Source: Aquila chrysaetos chrysaetos
Lineage: Eukaryota; Chordata; Aves; Accipitriformes; Accipitridae
Reading direction: 5' to 3'
Length of the DNA: 64,000 nt
NCBI RefSeq assembly: GCF_900496995.4
Contig: NW_024470385.1
Span: 186,001 to 250,000 of the forward strand
Made by a program: the position numbers and the translations under genes. This document shows, in pieces, positions 41,901 through 57,862 of this stretch. The notes under the pieces were generated by a model. The model worked only from the letters and a program-made list of their open reading frames with translations, had not been told where the DNA came from and ran no database searches. Each line of letters begins with the position of its first letter. Position 1 is the first letter of the stretch.

Positions 41901-44847
41901 CCCCCGGCCCCTGGCCCTCACCACGTAGAGCTGCTTCCAGATGGTGGCCCACTCCCGCAGCGTGGTGGTGATCTCCTGCACCATGGGCATCTCGGCAGGG
42001 ATCACGCTCTCCTCCGCCCTGGGGAGAGGTGCAGGGAGCCCTGGAGCCCCGCGGCACCGCACGGGCCCCCACGCCGGGCAGGCAGATGGGTCCCAACCTG
42101 CCCGTGCCCAGTACCTACCCTCTGCGCTCCACCACGGCGCCCTTCAGGTGGATGAGCGAGGCCGGGAAGATGCCCTGGGGGATCCGGAGCCGTCAGAACC
42201 CGCGGACCAGGCTGGGCAGGAGACAGCCCTCCCCGGGGGGCTACCTGCCCTGGGACCGAGGGTCCCACAGAGGGTCCCACCCTGGCAATGCCACAGGGGT
42301 AGGGCAAACCGCCGGCCGTACCCGCACCCCCACACACGCAGCGACCCCCCAGCAGCCCCTCACCTACCCGGGCAGCCCTGTTCCTGAGCGAGTACCCGCG
42401 GTACCAGCCTGCAAGGGGAGGGAAGGGGATGCCGTCAGCCGGGCTCAGGGACCCGACAGCCCGCGGCAGGGCAGGGCTGGGTGCCTGCCAGCAGCACGGC
42501 CAAGAGAGGGTGCACGAAGCCCCAACGTCAGGGTGCAGCCGGGTCCCCAGCCCGACCTCTCCCCGGCAGGGGACAGCGTGGGGTCTGGCCAGGGCTGCCG
42601 GACCCCCTTACCCTCGGAGGCCTGCAGGATGTGCACCGTCTCCCCGATCTGCAGCGGGAGGTGATGCTCGCTGGTGCGCGGGAAGTTCCACACGGCTGTG
42701 GGGAGAGGGTGCGGGAGCCGTGAGTAGGGGTCTCTCACCCAGCCCCCCCTCACCAGCACGGACCCCCCAGGCCATGTGCACCTGCCCCCTTCAGGGCAGC
42801 GTGCCCCATGGCCAGCCTCACCACGGGAAGCAGAGCCACCTCAACCAGCATCGCTCACCCCCAAAAGATGGTGCAGAGTCCCAACCCCACACAAACGGCG
42901 TGAGACCCCTGCACAGGTGCAGTGCGAGGCAGAGGAGCACCGGCCACAGTGGAGCAGGGGTGGGGAGGGGACCCTGGACCCCTGCACAGGTGCAGTGCGA
43001 GGCAGAGGAGCACCGGCCACAGTGGAGCAGGGGTGGGGAGGGGACCCTGGACCCCAGGAGAGCCGCAACACAGCCCGCACGGTGCTGGGCACAGCAGGAG
43101 CCATTACCAGGAACCCTCCTCCAGCACAGGAGGTCCCTTGCCCGGCGACCTCCCCATCACACTGCCTGCCAGCCGCACGGGCCCTAGCGAGTGCTGAGCC
43201 CGGTGGTCCCGCTCCCACCGCAAGCAGCGCAGGGAGGCAAGCACTAGCCAAGCCCCCACCCGGAGCGGCAGCACTGCCCACCCGGGGCTGGCAGCTCGGG
43301 GGGGCACGCAGGCCAGTCCCTGGGGACAGTGGGAGCCGGTGGCAGGAGGAGTGGCGCGGCAGGGGGGGCTGGCAGCAGGGGGGGAGCCAGGCAGCAGGAG
43401 CGCAGGAGCTCGCTGGCGGCCAGACACTTCCTGCTGCAGCACGGGCTGCACCGGGCCAGGCTGCGGTTAGTCCTGCCGCTATTTCTGGTCCTGGGGACAG
43501 TGACAGCTCTGTCTGGTGGAGGCAGCCCTGGCTTGGCCCCAGGACCGGCCGCACCCTGCACAGGGGGACAGTCCCCTGCAGACATGTCTGCACCCAGGGG
43601 GTCCCTGCTGGGGCACTGCCTGTGCCCACTACCAGCCCCGGCCAGGGCCAGCTCATACTGCAACGCCCCCAGACCCACAGGGCTCATCGGGACCCCTCGT
43701 GCTGGACCCAGCACACCTTGCAGCACTGGGAGCCCTGAGGTCCCACAGGACCCCTCCTGCCACCCTGCCTTCCACACAAGGACCCTGAGCCAGCCTGGAC
43801 CAGCAGCCGGCCCGGGCTCGCTCCCCTTCAGCCCCTTCCTACCCCCCAGGCACCAGCTGGGCCACGCTTCCTCGCAGGACTGTTAACACCCGTCAGGCAC
43901 AAGCAGGAGCTGAGCCGAGACCCTGCTCGCAGTGCTGCCCAGGACCCCGCAGGGGCTCAGCCCTTGCTCCTGGTGCTGCCAGCAGTGCAAGTGGAGGGCG
44001 CAGGAAACGGCCCCGGCCAGAAATGGGAAGAGGCGCAGGGCTGCAAGGGCCAGCATGGGGCGCAGGGAACGTGTGCTTGCACGGGGGCTGGGGCTGGCAC
44101 GGGGAGCCTGAGCTGGGGGTGGTGCAGGGAACGGAGCTGCCCAGGGCTTTGCCGTCACCAATGCAGAGGCTGGGAGCAAAGCCCCAGCCGGGACCTGGAG
44201 CAAATTACAGTGGTGGCTCTGGGCTCCCCCACGCACCTCCCTGAGAGCAGGTCATGCTAACGATTCCTGTTAACAAGCTTGGGGTGGAGGCTTCTGCACT
44301 TCAACAGCCAGGCTGAGCCCAGACCCATAGCTCAGAGGGGAGGGCCAGATCCCCAGTACTCTGCCCCCATCCTCTCCCAGCATCAGCCATGCTCAGCCTC
44401 TGGGCGTATGGGTCCCGCTGACACCTGCCCTGCTCAGCCCCCTGTCCCCTGGGCCGCCCATCACCAGCCCTGCAGCCCCCTGCTGACCCCCTGTTCATTC
44501 CTGCACCCACCAGCCCACACAGCACCAGCATCATGGGGACCCGGCGCCCACCTTGCGCCACGGAGCATCGCTGCCCACCTCACCCAGCCTGGCACCACCG
44601 GTGCCGTTCACCTCACAGACCCTGCAGCCCGGCACCAAAACCCAGCCACCATCGCCCACCCCCCCTCTACAGCCCACTGCCGCAGGGTGACAGTCAGCGT
44701 CACCCCAGCCACGAGCACCCCGTCCCACCAGCCCCACACCCCTCTGCCAAGCTGGGGAGCCCAGTGGGGCCTGGTGCCTGCTCAGCCCCAAAGCCTGCAC
44801 TCACCCACGCCATACTTCTCCTCCTTGGTGGGCAACCACGGGGCCAT
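5335..44847 (-). CDS. DOCK-A family guanine-nucleotide exchange factor, DOCK2-like; coding exons 1-27 (3' half off window)
   Basis: DOCK-A proteins activate Rac through a C-terminal DHR-2 domain, bind PIP3 through DHR-1 and partner ELMO through the N-terminal SH3/helical region. Coding exons, in protein order: 44847-44805, 42695-42612, 42408-42368, 42174-42119, 42018-41922, 41841-41693, 41225-41090, 40943-40789, 39958-39877, 38718-38583, 37036-36961, 36474-36395, 35898-35773, 35655-35531, 34647-34549, 33984-33912, 32989-32886, 30081-29892, 26920-26823, 26253-26164, 25567-25467, 25279-25145, 19067-18956, 11366-11296, 10661-10555, 8666-8539, 5430-5335. They sum to 2790 bases (930 codons) with every phase joining and no stop, about half of a usual DOCK-A protein. 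The start [13 protein letters not shown] resembles both DOCK2 (MAPW) and DOCK1 (PTK, EEKYG), and the body mixes DOCK1, DOCK2 and DOCK5 features. It could be a fourth DOCK-A paralogue and not DOCK2 itself. The ATG has a strong CCGGCCATGG context. Confidence 0.93.
5431..8538 (-). other. DOCK intron 26
   Basis: Intron with consensus AG and GT ends on the minus strand. I see no gene, no recognisable repeat and no ordered regulatory motif in it. Confidence 0.7.
8667..10554 (-). other. DOCK intron 25
   Basis: Intron flanked by GTGAGA and CAACAG on the minus strand. It contains a decayed CR1-like segment (about 9700-10260, listed separately). The rest shows nothing recognisable. Confidence 0.7.
9700..10260 (-). 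repeat. Decayed CR1 LINE-like fragment
   Basis: Phrases such as TCTGGACTCTCTCCAG, TTTAAATCCTGAGTCTGTCC and TACACCCTTCCAGTCTGACAG follow, in order, segments of avian CR1 consensus as I remember it, on the complementary strand. Divergence is high, so this would be an old copy. The exact ends are uncertain. Confidence 0.45.
13560..13860 (-). repeat. Possible old CR1 fragment in an AT-rich island
   Basis: The stretch around 13600-13710, with phrases like CCTCTTTGGTCTGCAGTTAG and TTTTTTGAAAAATGAGC, loosely follows an internal CR1 region on the complementary strand. It is too decayed to be sure. Confidence 0.3.
15129..15228. promoter_or_regulatory. Candidate intronic regulatory cluster (three GATA motifs plus a CRE-like site)
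   Basis: Within 100 bases there are TTATCA (15130-15135, TGATAA on the other strand), AGATAA (15155-15160) and CTATCA (15222-15227, TGATAG on the other strand), with a TTACGTCAG element between the last two. GATA motifs suit a blood-cell enhancer if this gene is expressed like DOCK2. This is a motif-only inference. Confidence 0.25.
17109..17138. repeat. (CAG)10 microsatellite
   Basis: Ten perfect CAG units in DOCK intron 23. It lies outside any supported exon, so it is non-coding here. Confidence 0.9.
19068..25144 (-). other. DOCK intron 22 (6.1 kb)
   Basis: Consensus minus-strand splice ends. Two AT-rich islands (about 19280-20720 and 22050-22380) stand out from the GC-rich surroundings, and a clear CR1 copy sits at 23150-23450. 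No exon was found. Confidence 0.7.
23150..23450 (-). repeat. CR1 LINE 3'-end copy
   Basis: Starts TCACAGGATCACAGAAGGGT, the complement of the CR1 terminal octamer repeats, and continues through CCATGGGCAGGGACACCTTC, CCATCCAACCTGGCCTTCAA and AGAATTTCTTCCTTATGTCC to CCCTTGTCCTGTCACTTACA. These are hallmark CR1 phrases of birds and related reptiles. The element is 5'-truncated and inserted on the minus strand, the same sense as the DOCK gene. It is only moderately diverged. Confidence 0.95.
25568..26822 (-). other. DOCK introns 19 and 20 (596 and 569 bases, around exon 20)
   Basis: Two short introns either side of the exon at 26164-26253. Nothing beyond splice signals is recognisable. Confidence 0.7.
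26921..29891 (-). other. DOCK intron 18
   Basis: 3 kb intron with GTGAGT donor and CACCCAG acceptor on the minus strand. GC-rich, with no gene or repeat recognised. Confidence 0.7.
29892..35898 (-). CDS. DOCK exons 13-18: DHR-1 (C2-like) lipid-binding domain (residues 379-617)
   Basis: Exons 35773-35898, 35531-35655, 34549-34647, 33912-33984, 32886-32989 and 29892-30081. The domain begins near [19 protein letters not shown], passes [42 protein letters not shown] and [19 protein letters not shown], and ends near [11 protein letters not shown]. In characterised DOCK-A proteins this C2-like fold binds PIP3 and directs the protein to the leading edge. Exon 18 ends with [17 protein letters not shown], typical of the region just after DHR-1. 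The intron between exons 13 and 14 uses a GC donor. I cannot judge lipid-binding residues individually from sequence alone. Confidence 0.92.
30082..32885 (-). other. DOCK intron 17
   Basis: 2.8 kb intron with GTATGG donor. No repeat family or exon recognised. Confidence 0.7.
32990..35530 (-). other. DOCK introns 14-16 (around exons 15 and 16)
   Basis: Introns of 883, 564 and 922 bases. The last contains a short perfect 17-base duplication of a GGCTTGGGGCAGGCA-type unit near 33340-33375. Another short GGGTCACAGCCTC-type repeat lies near 34450-34505. Nothing else was seen. Confidence 0.65.
35656..35772 (-). other. DOCK intron 13, GC-AG type
   Basis: The phase-1 joint between exon 13 (ending ATGCCAG) and exon 14 (starting GAGACGTC) is fixed by the conserved protein EVIMPGDVRND. 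The donor bases are GCAAGC in place of GT and the acceptor is CACCAG. The rest of the donor (CAG before, AAG after) is near-perfect, as is usual for GC introns. The intron is 117 bases. Confidence 0.85.
36395..42018 (-). CDS. DOCK exons 5-12: N-terminal helical and linker region (residues 75-378)
   Basis: Eight exons encode the conserved segment between SH3 and DHR-1. Readable landmarks are [19 protein letters not shown] and WKQLYV (exon 5), [20 protein letters not shown] (exon 6), [16 protein letters not shown] (exon 7), [19 protein letters not shown] (exon 8), SENYVIRW (exon 9), [12 protein letters not shown] with GLRRPFG (exon 10), [10 protein letters not shown] with DEDKQYFIP (exon 11) and DNDFLHNMI with INHKGQ (exon 12). 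Each aligns without gaps to the DOCK1/2/5 pattern I know. [11 protein letters not shown] is closest to DOCK2. RNFVCNIGE and the YDPGEQ stretch are closer to DOCK5. Confidence 0.92.
37037..39876 (-). other. DOCK introns 9 and 10 (around exon 10)
   Basis: Introns of 1158 and 1546 bases flanking the exon at 38583-38718. No additional exon or repeat recognised. Confidence 0.65.
39959..41692 (-). other. DOCK introns 6, 7 and 8 (around exons 7 and 8)
   Basis: Introns of 467, 146 and 830 bases. Intron 7 contains three tandem copies of a GGCTCAGCCCCAC-type 13-mer near 40973-41000. Nothing else is visible. Confidence 0.6.
42119..44847 (-). CDS. DOCK exons 1-4: start codon and N-terminal SH3 domain (residues 1-74)
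   Basis: Exons 44805-44847, 42612-42695, 42368-42408 and 42119-42174. Residues about 14-70 form an SH3 fold: AVWNF for the ALYDY strand, [12 protein letters not shown] for the acidic loop, GWYRGY for the tryptophan motif and [10 protein letters not shown] for the final strand. In family members this SH3 binds ELMO and folds back on DHR-2 as an inhibitory lid. The SH3 core residues look intact. Intron 1 (42696-44804) holds a 73-base tandem duplication. All donors are GT and all acceptors AG. Confidence 0.92.
42904..43055. repeat. 73-base tandem duplication in DOCK intron 1
   Basis: A unit beginning GACCCCTGCACAGGTGCAGT at 42904 recurs at 42977 with no difference seen, and a third copy starts at 43050 before diverging. 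The near-identity suggests a recent event. It is non-coding in the model. Confidence 0.9.
43056..44804 (-). other. Remainder of DOCK intron 1
   Basis: GC-rich intron ending at the GTGAGT donor of coding exon 1. No further exon, repeat family or clear motif recognised. Confidence 0.6.
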
Positions 44848-46249
44848 GGCCGGCTGTGCCGCGATCCCCAGGGCCCTGCGTGGGGCGGCTGCTGGTTCCT
44901 CCTGCCGCGCTCCCCAGGTCACGTGTATCTCACCGGCTTGTGCAAACCTCCGCTTCCTCAACACGCAGCTGGGCGCTGCAGGGACCCACCCGACCGCCCC
45001 TTGCCCCCCCACATGCTGGGGCTGGGGTGGTGGGGACAGAGCCCCCGGGACCCCACCACGCCGCCCACCCAGGGACCCGGGCTCGGGTGGGCCACTGGCC
45101 CTGCCCGCGGGGTGCGGTGGGGCTGCTGGCCCCGGGTGATGCTGTGGCACCGCAAGCCCCTCTGGCTGAGCACTGCTGCCAGAGCCCGGCAGCCAGCAGG
45201 ACACGGGGCTGGAGCCCGGTGCACAGAGCAAGCGCAGCTCCAGCTGCCTCACGGCACAGGGAGCCACAGGGAGCCGTGCGCTCAGGCCAGCCACACCACT
45301 CCGGACCAGCACCGCCGGGACGAGGCCTCTGCCTCCCCAGCCAGGGCTGGCCTGTCCCTGTGCCTCGGTGCATAAGGCTTGGCAGCACGAATGCCGGTGC
45401 GGTGCACGGCTGCACCCAGGGCTCTGCGGGTCTGCACCGAGCCCTCTGCTCCCTGTGGCACCAGGACGGTGAGCGAAGCAACCGTTCAGTATCAACCACT
45501 TCCTTCCTCCTGCCTGCTGCAAACCCCGGCTGTCCGGCGCCCACAGGTCCACGGGGACTGGATGTTCATCCTCTGGTCCTGCTCAGCCCCAAGCCGGCAC
45601 TGGCCAGGCCCTCTCCCCCTGCAAGGCCATGCTGCCCCAGGGCTCCCGGCCCCCCTGAGACCTGCTGCTGGCCTGCCACAACCAGGCTGCCGCTCTCGCA
45701 GTCTGAACCACTTCTCCATCGGCCCCTTCGAGGCAGCGTCGAGCTCCTTCCCTGCCCTGCCCACCTCCCCCTGCCAGCCTCAGCCTGCTCCAGGGACACT
45801 CCTGGGTGCAGCTCCCCATCCCACAGGTCAGCCCGGGCCCCACGGCAGACACCCCAGGCTCCAGGGCAGCCACCCCTGGCCCAAAGCCTGCTCCGGGCAG
45901 CCCTCACAGACTCTTCAGCCTGAGGAAGAGATGATGGAGGGGATGGGGAGCCCCAAGGGAAAGGGGGCTCAAGCAGGTTTGGGTGAGCCACCAGAGCTGG
46001 GCATACAGGGGAACCCAGGAGCAAGGAGGTGGCCGGGACAGTCTGAGGGCCCCAAACACAGAGGCTGTGGATGTGGCCTCTGCCCAGAGAGCTGGAGGGG
46101 ATAACCCAGGGATCACCCCTCTGCCTGGGTGGTGGCACGGCGGCGTCCCCGGCCCAGGTGCCAACACCCGGCGCCTGCACAGCGCATTGGGGCAGAACAC
46201 CGCAGCCCGTGGGCACTTGCCACGGGGCCGTGCCAGCGCTGAAGCCTGC
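44848..46249. other. 5' flank/leader region of the DOCK-like gene
   Basis: GC-rich sequence upstream of the DOCK start codon. It must contain the rest of the 5'UTR and may hold a non-coding first exon. I could not fix a splice site or start site. Long open frames here are composition artefacts. Confidence 0.5.
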
Positions 46250-47439
46250 GGTGGCGACCTTCAATGCAGGAGAGCTGCCGCCCGGAGCCGAGGTGCGAGG
46301 GCAGGAGCCGCAGCAGCCCCCATCCCCGGGCGGCAAAGGCCGGGATGTGCTGCCGGCTGCCCCGCCGTCGCCACTGTCCTGCCCGCGCCGGGGCTCGCAG
46401 CAGCGGGACGGCTGGGGCTGGGTCAAACAGCCGTTGCCGAGGCACGGACACGGGCGCACCGAGGCAGGCGCCGGGGTCGGCGGGTTTCTCTCAGAGCTGC
46501 GGGGGCAGAGCGGTAACCGCCGGCGGCTTCGGAGCTTCCCTTTCCGCCGGCAGCCGCGGTTCCCGGAGTGCGCTTTGCGCGGGCGGCTTCCCACGGCGGA
46601 GTCCCGGGGACCGCGCGGTCCCTGCCCGGCTCTGCCCCGGTGCCCGGTGCCCGCGGCCCCGGCCGTCCCGGCGGGAGTTCCGCGCTCGGGGGACGCGCCG
46701 GCCGGGCCGGGCTGTCGCGGGCCGTCTGCCGGTCTGGCAGCTCCACCTGCCGGTCCCCGCCGGGAGCCGCCGCGGGTCGAGGGCGCCCGGTTTGGGTGCA
46801 GGGTCCCGGGGACGGGATGCCCGGCACCGGGATGCCCGGCACGGGTACGGGATGCTCGGCGCGGGCATGGGATGCCCGGCAACGGGACGCCCGGCGCCGG
46901 TACGGGATGCTCGGCGGGGGGTCTCGGCACGCAGCCGCGCCCAGCACAGGACCGCGCACCCGGGACCCGGTGCGCCCAGCGGAAGGGCACCAGGCAGCCG
47001 CGGGGGAGCGGGCCGGGAAGCGCGGGGCTGAGGCCCGCGCTGCCGAGCACGGCCCCGTCCGACACACGGACCGCGGCCGGAGCCGGGAGCGCTCCCGGGG
47101 CAGCCGGGCGAGGCCCCCTTGCCGGGGTCGGGTCCTGGGCGGGGGGGGGGCTGCTCCGTGCAAACACACAGGGGCGGGCGGCGGGGCGGAGCCCGCGGGG
47201 AGAGGGGAGAGCGGGGGCGACGGAGCTGGGCACCGGGAGACTCGTCCCTCCGCCGCAGCGGCCCCGGGGCCCGGCAGGGGCGGGGGCAGCGGAGCGGGGC
47301 GGGGTGGGGCGGGGCGGGGCGGGGCCCGGCCGGTCGCCACGCAGGCAGGCAGGGCCGCGCCTAGCAACGGGCCGCGCGCCGGCGGGCGGGGAACGCCCCG
47401 CGGCGCTGATTGGCGGCCGCGGGCATGGCCACGTGACGG

Positions 47440-47504
47440 CGCCGCGGTCACCTGACGGTCTCCCGAGGCAGGGCCCGAGGTGGCGGCGGCCGCGGCGCGC
47501 GCAG
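47440..47504 (+). other. Probable 5' non-coding exon of DQX1 (start approximate)
   Basis: A strong donor GCGCAG|GTGAGC follows position 47504, just downstream of the GC boxes, CCAAT and E-box. The next good acceptor, CCCTTGCAG before 48189, leads into the exon with the DQX1 start codon. A second possible untranslated exon (about 48065-48125) lies between and has matching acceptor and donor. Confidence 0.5.
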
Positions 47505-47525
47505 GTGAGCGGCGACCGGGACGGG

Positions 47526-47634
47526 CCGGAACCGGAACCGGAACCGGAACCGGAGCCGCGGCTCGAGGGGCTGAGTCGGAGGGCCCTGTCCTGTCCTGTC
47601 CTGTCCCGTCCTGTCCTGTCCCGTCCCGTCCCGG
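47526..47634. repeat. Simple repeats (CCGGAA)n and (CCTGT)n in the DQX1 5' intron
   Basis: About five CCGGAA units at 47526-47555 are followed by imperfect CCTGT/CCCGT pentamers at about 47585-47634. Each CCGGAA unit is also an ETS core (GGAA), so the first array could bind ETS factors close to the promoter. Confidence 0.85.
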
Positions 47635-48210
47635 TGCTCAGGTGCCCCGTCCCGTCTGGTCCGACCCGGCCCGGTGCCCCCCACGGCCCGGTACGGCCCG
47701 TGCCATTCGGGTCCGTCTGCCGGGACCGGCCCCGGGCCCTCCGCCCGCCTCCAAGTTGTCTGCCTTGTCCCACACCCTCTGTGCTCCAGCCCGGTCTCCC
47801 GTGCACAGCCCGGTCCGGTCTCCCGCACCTGGCTCGGTCCTGCCGTGCTCTCCCCGTGGCCCGGCCCGGCCCCCTCTGGCCCGGTCTGATCCCCCTGCCC
47901 GGCCCCCCCGGTCCCCCGCCGGTCCCCTGCCTGCCCCTGCTCCCCCACAGCCCAGCCCAGTCCCCTGCCTGTCCCTGCTCCCCACGCCCAGGCCGTGTCA
48001 CCCCCTCTGCCTGTCCCTGCCCCTCTCTGCCCTCACCCTCCTACCTGTCCCCTGTGCCCCGCAGGCCCCCCCCCACCACAGCGGGACAGTATGGTGGGCC
48101 ACACGGGGCTCCTTAGAGGGACACGGGTGAGGGTGGGTCAGCACCGGGCTCCCCCGGGTCCCGCTCCACCTCCTGCCTGCCCTTGCAGCACCGGTGCCAG
48201 CGTCCCCGCC

Positions 48211-55273
<7,063 letters not shown>

Positions 55274-55659
55274 GCTGGAGCCACCGGAGCCCCCACGTCG
55301 GGGCTGCTTGGGCTTGGCTGTGACCGCTGGGAACGGGAGAGCCCCCGGGAGGCTGCGCTGCTGTGGGGGCTGACCCGATCTCCAGGGAGGTGCAGGCACA
55401 GTCTGCCGCTACCACAGCTCTGCACCACAGTTGCGGTGCCAGGGGCCATGGGCCTGGCTCCTGGCGTCTCCCCTGGGGACAGAGCCCTGTTTGGGGGAGC
55501 ACTGGCCCTGGGGGGTCGTGCAGGCCCTCCCTGCCTGGGCTCCTTCACCCCGTGTTTCCCCAGGGGCTGCCGTGGGGCTGGGGCCACCGGCCCTGCCTGT
55601 CCCATTCCCCCCACGCCCGGGGGGAGCAGTGCCGAGGGGCCGCTTGCGGGTCTCTCCTG

Positions 55660-55665
55660 TATAAA
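55660..55665 (+). terminator. Likely DQX1 poly(A) signal, variant TATAAA
   Basis: TATAAA about 390 bases past the stop, followed by a GT-rich stretch (GTTTTGTGACCTTTG). No AATAAA was found between the stop and this point. Confidence 0.55.
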
Positions 55666-57300
55666 GTTTTGTGACCTTTGCTCCTGGCCTTGCGTCCGTG
55701 ATTGCAGCCGAAGGAGGGCTCACGCCGCAGAAGGGTCTGGCGAGGGTGGGCTCCATCCCACTGTAGGCTCCATCCCACCCCGGGGTCCCGCCTGCAGTGG
55801 GGCAAGGGCTCCCCCCACCCCCTGCACCTCTGTGGGGCAGCTCTGTGTCCCGTCCCATCCCCAAGCCTCCCTTCTGCGGGGGGAGTTTCTGAACATGAGG
55901 CATCCCTGGTCTTGCTCACCTCCCCCCTCCGGTTCTGGGTAGCGTGCCGCTGCCCTGGTCATGCGGACGCGCCGAGGGGCAGCCCTGGCCTTTGCGCCGG
56001 GTCTTCCCCTCCGCTGTCGCATGCTCTTCCGCGGAAGCAAAGGGGAAGCTGCAGCCGGCGGGGGAGCAGGCGCCAGTCTGGATGTGCAGCCAGCTCGTGA
56101 TCCCCCCAGGACGGGACAGGACATGGGTGCTCCCCTGGGATGAGGTGCTCCCCTCCCTCCCCATCCTCGGGGTCCCCCTTCTTGCCTTGGGGTCCCATCC
56201 AGCTTTCCAGCAAGTCTCACTTCTCTCAAGGCTCCCCAGCACCACAACCAAGGGCTGAGCTTCTGCCTGGGGGGGGGCCCAGGTTCCCAGTGTGGGTGCT
56301 GTGCTCCAGCCTCTGGGCACAGGGTTGCTCCATCCCAGTAGCTGACACCCCCCCCCCCCCCCCCCCCGTCTCCCTCCTTCCCTCTCCGCAGCCCACGCGT
56401 GGGGCCTCTGCTGTTCCCGGGAAGGGGCCCGGAGGCTCCTCTACCCTGTCCCGACCGCAGCGTCTTGCAGGTCGGGCGGAAAGGTAAGGGCTGGGCCTCC
56501 CCGCAGCCTCCTTGGAGCCCAAACTTCCCCTTCGCTTTCTAGGAACCCCAGAAAGTACGTGACCGGGTGCAACTCGCGCCTCCCCGGCCGGCGGCTGCCT
56601 GCCCCTGGGGTGGGGGGGCCGGGGTGGGCGCAGGGGCTGTGCCCTGCCGGGCTGAGCGGGGGCGGCAGTGCGGCGGAGCTGGGCTGGTGCTTGCGGTGAT
56701 GGCAAAGGGGGGGCTGGTGGCGGTGGCTGCCTCTGCCCCCGCATCCCCGTCGCGGCACAGCATCCCACGGGACAAGCAGCCAGGGCAGCCGCGTAGCAGC
56801 CCTGGGAGGGGAGGGAAGGGGTGAGACAGCCCGTGCCTGGCTGGGTGCAGCACCCGAAGCCTCTGCAGGGACCTGCTCCTAGGGGACCCACCGCAGCCCA
56901 ACCAGCCAGGGCCAGGCACCGCGCCTGCCCGTCTCTGGAACCCTGGGACGGGCGCTGCTGGACCTCGGTGGTCCCTTCCCCATGCCCCGCCCCCGGCTCC
57001 CCCCGCAGCAGGGGGCTGTGGGTGCTCCGTGTGGCACGCTGTGATGTGCCAACCCTCAGCCGGTCCTGGGGCTCAGGACCACTCTGCGGGAGCTGGGAGC
57101 GCCCAGGGCTCTGGCACCGTCCCAGGTGCCCAGTGCTGCCCCTTCACCCAGCCGTTCCCAGGAGGGGACCTGTCCTCGCCACCCCAGCGATGCCCATGGC
57201 TGGGGCAGGACAGCAGGTCCCCGGAGCCCCCTGGCCTGGAAAGTACCCGTGGTGACTCCCACTAAGGCTGGGGCTGGGTGGGTTGGGGGCTGAGCGTGGG
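55666..57300. other. Intergenic, DQX1 to IL-12 p40-like gene
   Basis: Very GC-rich, with a C20 homopolymer at 56348-56367 and a CG-rich zone near 56430-56700. No splice-consistent gene recognised. Confidence 0.5.
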
Positions 57301-57338
57301 TCCTAGCTCACAATTCCAGCCAGCGCAGCTTTTGCCTC

Positions 57339-57473
57339 TTCTGAGAACTGTGATGCTTCTGTGGTTTGGCTTCACCTTGGGGCAGTCCCACGGGGTCTTG
57401 GCTCAGTATATACCCAGCCACCCACCGGCCCCCAGCCCATGCTGAGCCCACTGGAGCAGCGCACACCACAGCG
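57339..57473 (+). promoter_or_regulatory. Candidate promoter and non-coding exon 1 of the IL-12 p40-like gene
   Basis: TATATA at 57407-57412 would place transcription start near 57437, and a donor GCG|GTGAGG follows at 57473. The next exon opens at 57863 directly on the ATG after CCCTCCCAG. A non-coding first exon is also the arrangement of mammalian IL12B. A palindromic STAT-type site, TTCTGAGAA, lies at 57339-57347, about 60 bases above the TATA box. Motif-based inference only. Confidence 0.5.
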
Positions 57474-57862
57474 GTGAGGTAGGCACAGCACGGGAGCTGC
57501 CGGGGGGGGGGGGTGCTTGCACTGTGGCCCCGGGAGGGTTTGGGCACCAGGGAGCCCTGGGAAGGTGCTGCTCCAGGCGGGTACTGCAGCCCCCTGCCCA
57601 GGGGGGGCACCCGGCGGGGCCGCGGTGGAAAGGGTTGGGGTGTCACTTCGGCTGCCGGCCCGATGCAGGACTCCCCTGCCGCTGCACCGCTCCCCATCCT
57701 GCCTGACCCTGCTGCCGCCCCAGGACCAAGGGCTCTGCCTCGCTGGTCCTCCTGGCTGCATCCCAGCTCCGGCAGCTCCCCTTCTCCCGGGGTACGGCTG
57801 GCGTCCCTCCCTGGGACAGAGCTGCCCTTCCCCTTCCCCTACTGCTGCCCTTCCCCTCCCAG

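Larger units (their letters stand above)
46250..47700. promoter_or_regulatory. CpG island promoter between DOCK-like (-) and DQX1 (+), possibly bidirectional
   Basis: The stretch is extremely GC-rich and dense in CG dinucleotides, in contrast to the CG-poor introns around it. Core elements sit near its right end: overlapping GC boxes (GGGGCGGGGC type) at 47293-47326, an inverted CCAAT box (ATTGG at 47409-47413) and an E-box CACGTGAC at 47430-47437. Start codons lie on both sides, at 44847 (-) and 48211 (+), so one island could serve both genes. Direction and start sites are inferred. Confidence 0.7.

Noticed and set aside
5335-44847. Calling the DOCK gene DOCK6 or another DOCK-C/D member
   Set aside because: It has an N-terminal SH3 domain and DOCK-A-specific sequence throughout. 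DOCK-C and DOCK-D proteins lack the SH3.
45566-48001. An 811-codon minus-strand open frame, and a 681-codon plus-strand frame at 46071-48116
   Set aside because: Both cross the CpG island, where TAA/TAG/TGA are rare by composition. The translations are Arg/Pro/Gly-rich with no domain, and they overlap each other on opposite strands.
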